Below, one piece after another: positions 43,887 to 57,438 of a stretch of 64,000 nt of DNA. Numbering within the stretch: position 1 is the stretch's first letter; each line of letters begins with the position of its first letter. The notes below the pieces were generated by a model, which worked only from the letters and a program-made list of their open reading frames with translations, did not search any database and was not told the origin of the DNA. Origin of the DNA: Carya illinoinensis (lineage: Eukaryota > Streptophyta > Magnoliopsida > Fagales > Juglandaceae); the NCBI RefSeq assembly GCF_018687715.1, contig NC_056756.1, positions 3,011,001 to 3,075,000 on the forward strand, in the 5' to 3' direction. The position numbers were made by a program, and so were the translations under genes.

Positions 43887-45400
43887 AATTAGTTTAAAAA
43901 TAATAAAACTAAAAATATTTTTAAAAAATTAAACGAAGTGAGGCGTGTGAGAATGATAAGTAGTAAAATCAAATATATATATATATATATATATTTTCAT
44001 ATTTTGCAACTACACTTGATATGTGAACTTAATATACATAACATAGAAGCATATATTAATATATCGAAGTAGATCAAGTGTACATAACCTAATATGTGAA
44101 CCTAATATATAAGCAGACCAAGTTTTGTCCTGTTGAAATGGGACATAAATGTTTTCGTAAATAAATATTAAAAATAAATAAAAACAACCACTCGGGTTGC
44201 TGCCATGAGGAAAAATCAGCTCATTTTGTCCCAAACTGAAAGGGGGGTGTATGTGGAACTGAAAAACGTGGGAAACATTATGAGAAGTTGGATCTGATAT
44301 TTTAGAATAAAATATTATTTTTAAATATGAACAGTATATCTTTAAATACGAAGAAACACATAGAAATACTGTAACTGATATTTGAAGTCTTTAGTATTTG
44401 ACTGCTCTAATGCAAATGATTTCATCTCTACTTCTTCAAATTTTGAAGATCAACTGGGATTTGGTTAATCCAATATCAATATTATAATAATATCGACTTC
44501 ATTTACTATTATTTTACTATCTAATTTTTAATTTATTTTTACTCATTGAATTTAGATTAAAAATCTTAAAACATGATTTTATTGTATAATATAGAAGAAA
44601 ATAATAAAAATTTGACTCAAATTTAAGTCAATTTTTATAAAATTAAATTTATTTTTATATTATTATTATTTTAATATTTTTAAATAGTAATAAAGTAGTA
44701 ATAGATGAGGTATGAGGTCATGATTACCTATTTTTGCCGCCACATCGTACGGTCCATCTGGCACTTGAGAGGCGCCTTCTAACGGATAAAGATATATGGA
44801 TATGTCCAGGTAAAAAGTAATCAACTTTTGGTAATCTAGTCTTACCTGTTACAACAGATTTGCAAGTGATTAATTAATTCAGTATGAGGATTTAAAGCCT
44901 TTTTTTTTAAAGCTACAAGTGATTAATTAATCAATTATTAAAGTAAAATAAGGAATAATAATAACATAAAAGTATTTTCCCGTGACTCTAAATGAATGAA
45001 ACTTATTTTCTGTCAAATGATGAAAATATCCAATATTTGTGTTAAGGCTCAAATGGCCGTTTGATTGCAATTTGCAACTCTAAATACTATTTGACCATCA
45101 AGAATTTTTATGTTAAATATAAAATTTTTATTTCATTATTATAATTTTTTTAAATTTTTATATAAAATTTAATAAATAATTTAATTTTTTTCTTATTTTT
45201 TTAAATTTTAAAATAATAATAATATTAAAATATTAAAACTCAAAATTTTAGAAATCTGACCAAGCAGAAGTTCTTCTACGAAGCACAGTCCTCTTCTCAT
45301 TTTCACCGCTCCGAACAATTTCCCTTTACTTTCTGGTTCAATTCTGAACCTCTTGGTAAAACTAAAAACCAAACGGGTCGAGTTACAGGCATTCACCGAG
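43887..45400. other. AT-rich intergenic DNA
   Basis: Simple AT repeats (43975-43993) and A/T-rich stretches with MITE-like words (45110-45240). No gene recognised. Confidence 0.55.
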
Positions 45401-46121
45401 TTACTAGAACGGACTGAAGAAACCCCTGTCTTAGCCGGATATCGGTACCGTCGCTAAGGGGCCCATCCCCGTCGCCGGTAAGACTCTCTGGGTTTGGTCC
45501 TTAAGAAAATTAGGGAAAGTGGAAGAGGAAGGGAAATTTTGATTCCTGACTTTGTTCTGTCAAGTATAGACGGAGGGTCTCCTTCAGGGAATGCCTATTT
45601 GATATAAATTTTTATACTTATATAATTCATTGCTTGCTCAGACTTCAATTTTTTTATGCTTATGACTGGCTGGAAAAAAACTGTGGGTATGTCGGTTGTG
45701 GGTGTTGTATATCTTGAACTGAAGGACTTTTTATAGGGTATTATCTCTCTTTTGTTTCAACTGAAGGTGAAATCCTAGAGGAGGATATCAGTGCTGTTCT
45801 ATGTGGTGTTTTTCATGTTCTTTTGTTGGATGCATTATGCCATTACTTTTGCAGTGAAATGAGATGGGATAGTCATGATTGATGATGAAAAAAAATTCCA
45901 TCCACGAAGTTTTAAACAGAAGAAGCGGTCTTGATTTTGTTTACAACCAAGCGTATCTGCAGATACTACAGTTGCGATGCGCTGCTATTAATTCCTAAAA
46001 CTATTTCTCTTTATGTTAAGTGGAGCCGTGGTGCTAATAAGTTTGGTGTAAGATACGAAGATGTCTTGATGGAAGGTGACCATGCTAAGGTGAGAGTGCA
46101 GGTTTTCTCTTGTGGTTATTA
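45401..46121 (+). promoter_or_regulatory. Probable 5' leader of the FAR1-ALDH6 gene
   Basis: A GC-richer stretch with GCCGGTAAGACT (donor-like at about 45476-45483) is followed by a T-rich stretch and possible acceptors (TTTTGCAG at about 45848-45855; GAGTGCAG at about 46093-46100). This suggests a non-coding first exon with a leader intron before the ATG at 46122. I cannot locate the transcription start. Confidence 0.4.
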
Positions 46122-49100
46122 ATGATGGACATTCAAAGTTGCTCAGAGTTGAGTGAACCCCCACAGATGCTACCGCCTTCACCTGGAACATTTGTGGATC
46201 GTGAAGAACTAATCCAGCATGTTGGGGACTTTGCTGTGTCCCAGGGATATGTAGTTACAATTAAGCAATCTAAGAGAGACAGAGTGGTTGTCCTTGGCTG
46301 TGATAGAGGAGGTGTTTATCGTAATAGGCGGAAATCTGCTGATGAGTCCTCTGCTGAATGTACTCGCAGAAGAAAGACTGGAACTCGGCTGACTAATTGT
46401 CCTTTTGAAGCTGTGGGAAAGAAGGATGATGGCTTGTGGGTCCTTACCATAAAAAATGGAACACATAACCATGAACCCATAAAAGACATCTCGGAGCATC
46501 CCTCGGCTCGGCGCTTTACAGAGAGAGAAATTCTTCTAATTAAAGAAATGACAGAAGCTGGATTAAAACCTCGCCAAATTCTAAAGAGACTAAGGCAAAG
46601 CAATCCAGATCTTTTATCAACTCCAAAACATGTTTACAATGTTAAAGCTAAACTCCGACAAGGAAATATGACAGGTATGGCATTTGTTTGAAGTTTCATG
46701 TCATTAAGCACTCTTTCAGTTTCCTTACAGAGGAAGATGGCATGCTTGTACTGCAGTGAGGAACTTCAAGTCCTTGGGACCTCAGAAGTCTGCTGTAAGA
46801 AACAATTATCTTGCCGTTACAAAGCCATCTTGGAGGCAGCGCGACCCTCCGGTAAGCTTAGATGTAACTCTGCTGAAGAAGTCTTATCCTTAAAACCTGG
46901 GTAAGAAGAAAAAGTTTTAAAAAATAGAAGGAAATAATCTATTTCTGCTAATCCTTTCTAAATTACTCTTTATCTTATTTCTTTCTTTCACTGCTTGCCC
47001 CGCTTCCCCTTTCAATGGGGTTTTCTTTGTAGTCCATATTTAAACTTATTTCGTGATGCATATCAGAGAGTTCCTAATCTGATTGGTGGTAGATTTGTTG
47101 ATTCACAATCCTTCACCTCTATTGATGTTTTGAACCCTGTAAGTGTGACAAATGCCTTTAAAAATCTTATTTTTTATTATTTCCCGGTAGTTTAAGTCAA
47201 TAATTGTCTTCTATTTTCCTAAATGATAGGCAACACAGCAAGTTGTTTCCCAAGTTCCTGTAACTACAATTGAGGAGTTCAAAGCTGCGGTATTTGCAGC
47301 AAAGCGGGCCTTTCCATTGTGGCAAAACACGCCAATCGTGACTCGTCAACGCATCATGTTCAAGTTCCAAGAGCTTATTCGCAGAGACATTGTAAGTTTT
47401 TTGGGCCTTATTTTTTATTAATTCAAGTTACAGTTTTTTTTTTTAATTATCTAATATTAACTAATTTTACCATATAATCTCTGGCCTAGGATAAGCTTGC
47501 TAGGATTATTACTGCTGAACATGGAAAGACATTGAAGGATGCTTATGGTGATGTATTACGTGGGCTAGGTTCGTTATTTTAAAAAATAAAAAATAAAGAC
47601 TGTCTTTTGTCGTATATGAAAAGGCTTAGTTGGCATTGATTGTGCCCAACAAGTTTTTGATCTTCATTCATAGAGGAGGTGGAACATGCTTGTGGACTGG
47701 CGACTTTGCAAATAGGGGAATTTGTTTCTAATGTATCTAATGGAACTGATAGCTACAGCATTAGAGAGCCGCTTGGTGTTTGTGCTGGGATTTGCCCCTT
47801 TGACTTTCCGGCTATGATTCCTTTATGGGTAAGCTTGCTATACTTTCAATAATCACTGTTTATGCTCTTCTCAGTTGGCCATATTTACTGGTCTAAGACT
47901 TGTTAGTGTGCATTTTGCTGCTTAAAACCCATTCTGTATGTCACTCTTGTTCTAAAAAGTTGTTAGAATGGAGGTGGGAATTGGAATTATTCTTTAACTA
48001 CTGACTACTGGGATATTGTTTAGTGCATCTTTTTTCTTTTCTTCGTTTTTTTTTTTTTTTTTTGTGGGAGGGGTGGGGGGGTTGATGAGTGGGGCATGTG
48101 TTTTTTATAGATGACTTTTCTGATTTTAATATGTTCGTTGAAACTTTTGGAGTCTACAGGTGTTGATACTCTGTCACTGTTAGAATGTGAGACTAAAGAA
48201 TTTGTGATTGATCCCAAAGAAAAATCACAAAAAGAACCACATCAATTTGTAGTTATGATGGGGTTACAGAAGTTGTGAGTAATTGCAAATGGCTACACTT
48301 GGCATCATTCTTCATGGACTGTTTTTTACCATTTTATATATGTTCTCAGTTAAGGTCTTGAGCTGTACTTCTCAATTCTTTTCCCTAATTTTTGGGGTGC
48401 TTCCATATGTATAGTATTTTTGTACTTGGGCCACACCCCTTTTTGATATTTGTAAACCTCGAAAATTATATTAAGCTTTTTTACTGTTTTTCGTTTTGGA
48501 TAATAATAAAGAGGCTGAAGTTACAGGTTCAATCTCATATACTTGTTTGATTTTTCTTGAACAACGTCCTTGTATGTGTCCTATGTACTTGGGGTATGCT
48601 CATTATCTTATTTATAAAAGTTCTTGATTACCTATCAATTTTCTTTCTGAAAAACGTAAAAGAAGACTTTTTTCCTATTTCAGTCATGAGTTATATATCC
48701 CTATTAAATGAACGAGGAAATTTTCTGCTCAAAGGAGGTTATTTTCTTTTCATTTGCAGATGTTTCCTATTTCAGTCACATGTGGCAATACATTTATTCT
48801 GAAGCCATCGGAGAAGGATCCAGGTGATTTTGAAATCCTTCCTAGTAATGGAAGATATGATCATGGAACTTTTACTCTTGTTGTATTATTCTTTAAACGG
48901 TAGAGCAAGAGGAGGTTCTCGTTAGGCTGTGTTTGGTGCTCTACATGAGGCTGGTAAGTTGTAAGTATCACTTCTGGTGGTGTTTTCTGTGCACCAATTA
49001 TTGGATAGAGAGAGAAGGGGTAGGTCTTGCCTTTCACTGCCTGCTGGCAGACCAGATCTAAACTGGCCTGTTGAAGGGATATAATTTAGATGATTAAAAG

Positions 49101-52100
49101 AGGAAATTTATCTGTTATGGTTTCTCTTAACATCCAGCAAGGATATCCATGTTAAAGACCAAAAAAAGAGTACAATATGATACCCAATATCTATAACCAA
49201 TTGGACCCTCAGATAAAGTCCCAACTATTTAAATTGAAGTTGCTGTCAATACGACATTTCATAAAACATGTGGTATACTAAAACTTCTAATTATGTGGTG
49301 TATGTGTATGTATATGTGTGTATATATATATATTTTTGTCGGTAACTTGTCCATCTGTTTTTTATGATTTCTTCCTTTTAAATTTCCTTGGGCTAGGTAA
49401 TTTCTTCCTTTTAATTTGTCTAAGCATTATCTTGCATATGTCCCTTGTACTTGGGCTATGCCCAATTCTCATCAGTAAAATTTTTGTTTGCTGAACCAAA
49501 AAATTTCCTTTCCCATTTAGGAAGAGATGTTTGTGACTCCATGACTGGAGTTAGAGGTCTTTTTGAGAATCTAGCTATTTGTTTACTGTTCGACTTACTT
49601 ACTAAGCATGCATGACATTTATGCTCAAAATAGGATATATATGGCCAAGACATTTGCACTTTAATTAACTTATTTTGTTTTTTCTTTCAGGGGCTGCAGT
49701 AATGCTTGCAGAGCTAGCCGTAGAAGCTGGCTTGCCTAATGGTGTCCTAAATATTGTTCATGGCACCAATGTAAGGTTCTAAAAGTGGATTACAGTGCTT
49801 GTTCGTTCCATTTATACCTCACTTTAGCATCAGTATATATTATTGATCTTTAATTTTAAGCATCAATCTTTTCCTAGTGAATGTGATACACATCAATCTT
49901 TTCATTTAGCGCATGCATCGTGTGTAACTTGCTTTTACTTTCATTCTCAATCAAACTCGTTTTGTTGTATCACCCATGTTTCTTTTTTCTTTCATCTGTT
50001 AGCTTTTCACTTTCTTATCATTGACTTGGAACAGGACATTGTTAATGCGATTTGTGATGATGATGATATTAAAGCTGTCTCATTTGTTGGTCCAAATGCA
50101 GTAAGTTTTTTGCAAGTGTTGAACAATGATACAAGTTGCAGTTTGTTGCTTATATGCTGATGTGGTTACAATTGTTCAAATCAGTGATCACAAGTAATTC
50201 TTTTATGGACATTTAATCTCTTCTTCTTCTTCTTTGGTGCCCTTTCCCCTTTCTTAAATTATTTGCAAAGAAAGTGAATGGTAAATTGTTTGCAAGTGAT
50301 CCAATGGAAGTGAATGAATGTATATTGGCCATGTGATGTAGTGAAGTTATGCAATTGTAAGCCCAAAATCTGGTTTGTGATCTACTGCCGAGGTCAAAGT
50401 TATGATAACAGAACAGAGTTCCAAGGATTTTCCTTTGTCACTTAACAGCACAATACTGGCGAAAAAAATATATGAAATTAGTCAGGACTAGAAGATGGTA
50501 TGGTATAACTTTAAAAGTCAAGGATTCATAGGGATGGTCTAACCTTAACATTTTGTTCGTCATACCATAAGTTTTTTTAATTCAGAATGTGTATTTTTTG
50601 TCAATATTTCTATAAAAAAATATTTTCAATACATTTTTAAGTTTCTGGTTTTTTTAATGGATAAATAATTCTATTTTTGTCAATTGTTACTTTTATTATT
50701 TTTTAAGGCTGGTGCTTATGTCTATGCAAGAGCATCAGCTAAAGGGAAGCGTATTCAGGTAAACTCTCCTTTTACGAACATTGTGGTTGCTGTTTCACTA
50801 AGGCAATAGCTGAGGTCAATGAAAAATTGGCTGGGCGACTCTTGTCTTCAGTCCAATGTTGGAGCTAAAAATCATGCAGTTGTAATGCCTGATGCAAGTG
50901 TAGAAGCTACTTTGAATGCCCTGGTTGCTGCTGGTTTTGGTGCTGCAGGACAAAAGTGCGTGGCCCTTAGCACGGTTGTTTTTGTTGGAGGCTTAAATCC
51001 TTGGTATTACATTTTGCGTCCCTATTAAATATCTATGTTATTGAACTTTTTTAAATCTGGGTGCTCTCTCTCTCTCTCTCTCTTCAGGATTAGGAAGGTG
51101 GTTCACACATTTCATGACCAATCATATAATATCTTGCTCCATTTCAAGGGTTTAAAGTGAATTTCATTTCTGTTTTACCTCTCGTTAATAATAATAATGA
51201 AGTAAGAGAAACGGTTTGGAGGGAATCATCAAGTGCACTAGCAGTGTACGAGGAGAGACCAAAATTAAGATCAAAGATTACAATAGTTGTGAAACTCATG
51301 CATAGAAATTAAAGAATAGTTAGAAATGAACCTCAACACATGGGATTATCTCAAGAGGTAGACCTTCTCTTTGGGCTGGGACAGTGCAACATACCATGAG
51401 GGCACAATGGGGCCACATTCCACCACTACTCCAATGCCAACCAAAGGACACTTTGCAACCAAACTAACAACTCTGCCACTGTCTAAGGCATACCCCGTGT
51501 AAAGCCAAACAAAGAGAGAACCAGAAACCACATCTCCGAAGAACAAAATAATATGTGATCCACCAATTTACTTCATTTACACAGAAGTTTCACATTGATC
51601 TTCCACCACTTCCTTGATAAGTGAAATTCTTCCCATAAGCTGCTGTCTTCACAAGGAAGCCACTTTCTTCACCACCTATATCCTTCCAAATGCTCTTCAT
51701 CATAAAACAACAATTTGACCCTACTCTCAATACCCTGTGGCAGTTAGCTTAGGTGGTAAAAGTCTGGCTGGTTGCAGACTCCAGGCATAGGTTCTATCCT
51801 GGTGCTCTAGGTCCATGGACAATGCATAGGATGCACTTAAATAAAAAAGAAACTATATCAGAGTTGCTTATGTATGTTGGGATTATGTTCCTTAATTTTA
51901 AAAAAATCTCTCCTCATTTGCGTTTGTTTTATCTTTACATTGATTTTATTTTGTTGCTTCTTGTATTGAGTTAGTGTGGTGTGACATCCCATGGTTTTCT
52001 GTAAGAAGTGGTTATCATTTTCCAGGGAAGATAAACTAGTGGAGCATGCCAAAGCAATTAACGTAAACGAAGGTACAGAATCAGATGCTGACCTTGGACC

Positions 52101-54856
52101 AGTGATTAGCAAGCAGGTGACTCACATTCTAACCCTTGACCAGTCAGTCGTTCAAGTGGAAGGAGTCGTCTGTTTTGTAGTAGATTTCATGCCATTGGGG
52201 TGCATTAATATGAGCGAGCTTAAGCATTTTGAATTTGTTATATTGGGTGCCTGAGTGGAAGTATTTTGAGCAGTTCACATTCAACATGTGGATATGTTTT
52301 GGTATGATTCCATAATTCTTTAACATTCTCCATTACTGACAGGCAAAGGAACAAATATGCAGATTGGTCCAAGCAGGTGTTGATACTGGTGCAAAACTGG
52401 TCCTTGATGGGAGAAATATTGTGGTACTGTCTTTCACTAATATGGAAGATTTCTTATATTTTGTTTTTGGGTGTATCTATGCCTTTGCTTTTATTATGTG
52501 GCTGGCTTCATAGTTTGATAGTAATGATGAAAGTTATAACACATTTTTTAAATAAGGGCTTGTTTTCCTTCGGCCTGATTGTCTGGAATGGACTCTGTTA
52601 TGTAAAAACCAGTATGTACTTTGTGAAGCATGTAGTTACATTTTTTTTTTTTTTTTGTCGTCTTAGTTTCTTCCTTATTTGGAGGGAGAGGATTTTTTTT
52701 TGGGGGGGAGGGGGACACTGTAAAGAGTGTAAATTGCAATATTCAAAATTGTCCAACCTGACATGGCATGAATGTCTTGTAATTTTTTTATTCTTCAACT
52801 TTTTAAACAGATTTTTTGTTAGATATGGTGGGATTTAAATAATAGGAAATACTTTAGCCACAAATATGTTACACAAAATTTAACCTACAAACTGATGTGC
52901 ACATCAGATTATAAAGTTACTTTTACTATAATGTAGATCTAATGGATTTCATACCTCAGTTTGTAGATTTACTCTTGTATAATCTCTTTATATATGTAGT
53001 AGTTCTCTTAAATAATTCGCTTCTTAAAAATTGGTCCTTGAGTTTGCAAAAATCTTGTTTTAGTCCTTAGGTTGCATGTTTTTTATTTTTAAGTTAACTT
53101 TTTCGTTTAAAATTTATCAAAACTGCTGATGTGGCATGCTACATGGGTAATGGACTCCTAGCATGTCGCTTGTCTGAAAAAATCTAAAAACATACAATCA
53201 ATAAAATAAAAATAACGAATCTAAAAAAAACTAGAAGTTAAAAATGGAAAAAATAAAAATAAAAAGTAATCTTTAAAAAATAATACCAAAAAAATCAAAA
53301 ACAGAAAACACTAAATAAATAAACTTATGAAACATAGTAAACAAAAAATCAACTGAAATGAAAAAGAAATACATATTAATTTGATGCTAGTATCTTTCTG
53401 ATAACTTGAAGTAGTTATGTTTTATTTTTCTCGTCTTGTTTATAGGTGTCCTTTTCGTCTTATCGTTTTTACTTTTTCGTTTTGTTAATCTCCAACAATC
53501 AGGAATATCATGCAGTTTCTTCAGTTACGTACTTGCCATAAACAATTTTCTGGGATCTTGTGGTTTGGATTGTAAGAAGCATGTTCATTACTGCAGTTTG
53601 TTTTATGATTTGGAGTGTTCCAAGTTGACCTAATGTACAGTATTGATTTGTGGATGACATATAGGTTCCAGGATATGAACATGGTAATTTCATTGGTCCC
53701 ACCATCTTGTCCAATGTCACGATCAACATGGAGTGTTACAAGGTATCTTTTATCATGTTCTAGAAGCAATCATGGATTTTACTGAAGGAAGAGACTTGAC
53801 CCGGTTATCACCTTAAATGGCCTTTTACCTTGCTTTCTACAGGAAGAATTTTTTGGCCCAGTTCTTCTTTGTATGCGGGTTGGTATCCATCTATCTACTC
53901 ATGTTTCTCTAGTTAGCAAGTTAGTAGTTTCCTATTTTTCAAAAAATAAGTGCTTGTTTCCTATTTTAAGATTTTAAGATTCAATATTCTTGATGCCCAG
54001 GCTGAAAGCATCGAAGAGGCCATAAACGTTGTTAACAGAAATAAGTATTCCCAGATTTACTTCTTTTTCAATCTTCATTGTAAGATGAGAGTCCCTTATG
54101 GGGGTGTTTTTATTTGTATACCTATTTGTTGCTGTCTTACAGATATGGCAATGGAGCTTCTATATTTACAACCTCTGGTGTTGCTGCAAGGAAATTCCGA
54201 ACTGAGATTGAAGTTGGGCAGGTAGCCATCTCTTTACAGCTTGCTACGAGGCAAAAGAATCAGAAAGTATTAAATGTCTAAACTTGGATAAACTCCACGA
54301 GTTCCTTGTTTGGTTGCACCTCTTGTGCTGCTCCCACTCCGTTAAAAAATCTAAAGCACTCACAATGAGCAGAGTTCAGGATACTAGTTTTCTCCACAAA
54401 TTTGGCATGCCGTTTTGTCTGTAATGCTCACTGCATGGATTGATGAATCCAGTCATATATATTTTTACAGAATGGGTGTTTTTTTAGTTTCTTATTTAGA
54501 TTGGTTGCAATTCTATTGGTTTTACCACATTAACTTGGTTTGACAGGTTGGCATAAACGTTCCCATCTCTGTACCTCTGCCTTTTTCCTCATTTACTAGC
54601 TGCAAGCCATCCTTTGCTGGTGATCTCAATTTAGATGGTAACTTTTAGTGCTTTGGAAATATTGCTGTATAATTCCCACATTTTTATTTTTTACCCCGAA
54701 GCAATCGTGTAGTGGATGAGATATTCAAATTTGTAATGAGACTGAATTGCAGGCAAGGCTGGAATTCAGTTTTACACCCGGGGGAAGACGGTGACTCAAC
54801 AGTGGAAGGATTTACCAGGCAGCAATGATGCATCCCTGGCAATGGCAAGTTCTTAG
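46122..54856 (+). CDS. ALDH6B2: FAR1-type zinc finger fused to methylmalonate-semialdehyde dehydrogenase (ALDH6), 19 exons, 710 aa
   Basis: Exons: 46122-46674, 46757-46851, 47067-47138, 47230-47391, 47490-47568, 47674-47828, 48760-48823, 49691-49770, 50035-50100, 50708-50758, 50852-51003, 52026-52116, 52343-52423, 53665-53742, 53843-53878, 54001-54044, 54143-54221, 54547-54637 and 54753-54856. All introns are GT-AG and phases agree throughout. Residues about 25-118 form a FAR1/WRKY-like zinc finger ([23 protein letters not shown]). From about 217 a full ALDH6 follows ([50 protein letters not shown]). The nucleophile is Cys495 in GAAGQKC. ALDH6 converts methylmalonate semialdehyde to propionyl-CoA in mitochondrial valine catabolism. 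Oddities are Asp364 where the family has the conserved Asn (CPFNFP), SFVGPN for SFVGSN, and FTSCK for FTGSK. No mitochondrial signal leads the protein, so location and activity are open. The symbol is for the family. Confidence 0.88.
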
Positions 54857-55475
54857 TGGTTATAACATGTGGTATATATAGAAGTGGGAGAGGGCTGCTT
54901 GGGTTGACTCCTCTCTGTCGGGCCAGCAGTTGCTCCAATCACCCTCAGCATATAGTACTGGATATACATGTATATATAGCAGCAGATTGTATGACCAGGT
55001 TTAATTTTGAGAATGTGTAAAACCTATGAAGAAATGGGCACTCCATTAATGTATGTATGCATATGTCATGCATGTGCTCTTGTGCATATAATTTCAAGCA
55101 ATCCTAGTTGAAGTTCTAATTTATGCTCCTGAAATCTGGAGATAAGAGATATATTCAAACGAGACAAAAGATACTCCCATGGGCATCTATTTTTTATATT
55201 GAAAATTACCAAATTCAAGGGTGTCACCAGTTAACCACGAATTAATTTTTTAATACTTCAAATAATGATTTAGGAGAGGTTTGAAGAGTAAGTTGAGTCC
55301 AAATAAGAAAAAAATTAAAAATTAAATAAAATTTATTAAAATATTATTTTTATTTTAAAATTTAAAAAAATTAAATTATTTATTATATTTTATATATAAT
55401 TTTAAAATATTATAATAATTAAATGAGGTAGATATTTATCCCAACTCAACTTGGCAAATGGGCGAGATCATTTCC
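54857..55475. other. 3' UTR of ALDH6-like gene and intergenic DNA
   Basis: 3' UTR sequence follows the stop. Bases 55270-55440 are an AT-rich stretch with ATTTAAAAAAATTAAATTATTTATTATATTT-like words resembling the MITEs elsewhere in the window. No gene. Confidence 0.55.
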
Positions 55476-55740
55476 TTCTAGAAAAGAATAGAAAAGGCCA
55501 ACGACCAAAGGTTGATCCCATCTAATAGGTTAAATTAGGAGTCCAGAGATATTTTATATTTATAATATAAAAAGAAAAAGTAGAAAATACTTCGGGGCCA
55601 AGAAATGACAGCCTGGCTCTTAAGGAGAGTGGTTCGAACTTCGGGTAGCTTCTCGAGGGACTTGTGACGCGAGCAACGACGCTATTACAAAGCGCCACGT
55701 CAGACATTATCTTCTCGAGTGGAGAAGCGTATAAATATCT
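55476..55740 (+). promoter_or_regulatory. Probable promoter of the DREB2-type gene
   Basis: A TATA box TATAAATA lies at 55730-55737, about 135 bp before the ATG. Upstream are CCACGTCA (about 55696-55703), an ACGT-core stress/ABA-type motif, and TTCTAGAA (55476-55483), a minimal heat-shock element. Both motif classes fit a stress-inducible DREB2 gene. Motif presence alone does not prove regulation. Confidence 0.55.
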
Positions 55741-55870
55741 CTGAAGCTCTTACCATCTTGACGTCGTTGTGTTTCTCTACCTTGAAAGCTCAGAGTATCA
55801 GCACATCTGCAAACAAACCGCGCAGTGAGTAAAGAAAGATCACGATCACCAGCTGTGGTGGGTTTCTTAG

Positions 55871-57438
55871 ATGGCCGTGTCGTCGGATGTTACCATTACG
55901 AGGTTGGTTGATTTAAACATTTCCTTTTTCATTTCATTGGTTTTGCTTTATTATTATTATTTTGGTTGGTGGGTTAGGGCTCCGATTAAGGATTCCTGAT
56001 TTGTGTTCTTGGTTGGTTTTATTCTGGGAATGTTCGGAACTTCGGTGGAAAAAAGGGTTTTCGATCGTGTGGGGCTTAGGATTTTCGTTGAATCTGGGAA
56101 TATTTTGGTCTTCTATCTGGATAGAGTACTACAGGTTTGCATTTGGAAATCATAAAATAAAAATTCAAAAAATTGGAGCCGAATGAAGTCGTAGATTTCT
56201 TGCAAAATTGGCCTACTGTTTGTGGGCAATAATTAATAGGTTTTTTGTTCTGACGCGAACTACTTTTGATATTAAGCTGTATCTCTATAAGTTAAGTCAC
56301 TATTTCTTTGTTGAATTTCTTTATTTTTTATTGAGTTTTGCTTCCAATGGTGGTGCAGATTCTGACAGTCCCATATTCGGAATAATAACTTGGTAACTTG
56401 ATTGTTGCCTCTGCTGTGAAATACTGTAGCCTAGATTCTGTGAATAGAATTTTGCAAAAATAAGGTGCTAATATGACGTCTTTCTCTTTGAAATATTCCA
56501 GGAAGAGGAAGTCGCGTACGGGACGAGATGGATATTTGTCCGTGGCTGAGACCCTCGCCAAGTGGAAAGAACAGACCGCCCAGCTTGATTCTTGCAACGA
56601 TAAACCCATTCGTAAAGCTCCGGCCATGGGGTCGAAGAAGGGATGTATGAAAGGAAAGGGAGGGCCTGAGAACTCGAGATGTGATTACAGAGGAGTTCGG
56701 CAGAGGACATGGGGTAAGTGGGTTGCAGAAATTCGGCAGCCAAACAAGGGGAAAAGGCTTTGGCTTGGTACTTTTGCTAGTGCAGTTGAAGCTGCGTTTG
56801 CTTATGATGAAGCTGCAAAGGCAATGTATGGATCTCGTGCCCGCCTCAATTTTCCGGGTTGTTGCTCAGTCACCACTTCATCAGGAACTTGTGCGGAAGC
56901 AACTCCATCAGGCTCTGATTCTACGACTACATTCAACCACTGCGAGGTCTGTGTAGCCGAAGAAATAGATGTGAAGCCTCTTATCCCAAATTTGAGAAAT
57001 GAGAGTGGGGAGGTTGAATCAAGAATGTGTAGTCGGCTAGCTGCAGTAGATGAAGCTTCCGTGCCGAATAGGATGTCACAGTCAGAAGCAAAGGAGGAAC
57101 CCTGCGACATCAAACCGGGATTTACTGACATTTCAAACTTTTATTGGGAGGATGGATGGGATTATTCTCTGGGGCCAGAAGCAAAGGATGATCTCCATGA
57201 CATCAAACAGGAAGCTAGTGGCGTTGGGAACTATCATTGGGACGGTGGACATGATTATTCTATGGATGAAATGTGTGACTTGGATGAACTTTGGGGGCTT
57301 CTAGACAATAGTCCTGTATATAACATGGAATCGATACTGGGTTTGGGTTTCGATGATGACCAACTGGGGTCCTCGACGGCAGCCCCTGAAAGGAACGAAT
57401 ATTGGGGGCAGCCCGTAGATCTGCCATACCAGTTCTAG
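55871..57438 (+). CDS. DREB2: DREB2-type AP2/ERF transcription factor, 2 exons, 322 aa
   Basis: Exon 1 (55871-55902) encodes [10 protein letters not shown] plus two bases. The intron 55903-56501 (GT...AG) splits the Arg codon, and exon 2 (56502-57438) continues with the nuclear-localisation run RKRKSR. Next are the DREB2-specific segment [15 protein letters not shown] and one AP2 domain at about residues 72-131 ([44 protein letters not shown]). The C-terminal half is acidic with [11 protein letters not shown] as a likely activation segment. DREB2 factors bind dehydration-responsive elements (A/GCCGAC) and drive heat and drought genes. Position 14 of the AP2 domain is the expected Val, but position 19 is Gln instead of the usual Glu. 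Starting at the ATG at 56473 would be wrong, because it lies in the intron. The short-first-exon layout is like Arabidopsis DREB2A. Confidence 0.93.

Noticed and set aside
46110..46121. Start of the ALDH6-like protein at 46110
   Set aside because: The codon there is TTG; the first ATG codons in frame are at 46122 and 46125.
56473..56501. ATG at 56473 as the DREB2 start
   Set aside because: It lies in the intron. The exon at 55871-55902 joins in phase to give the family-typical MAV... start and RKRKSR.
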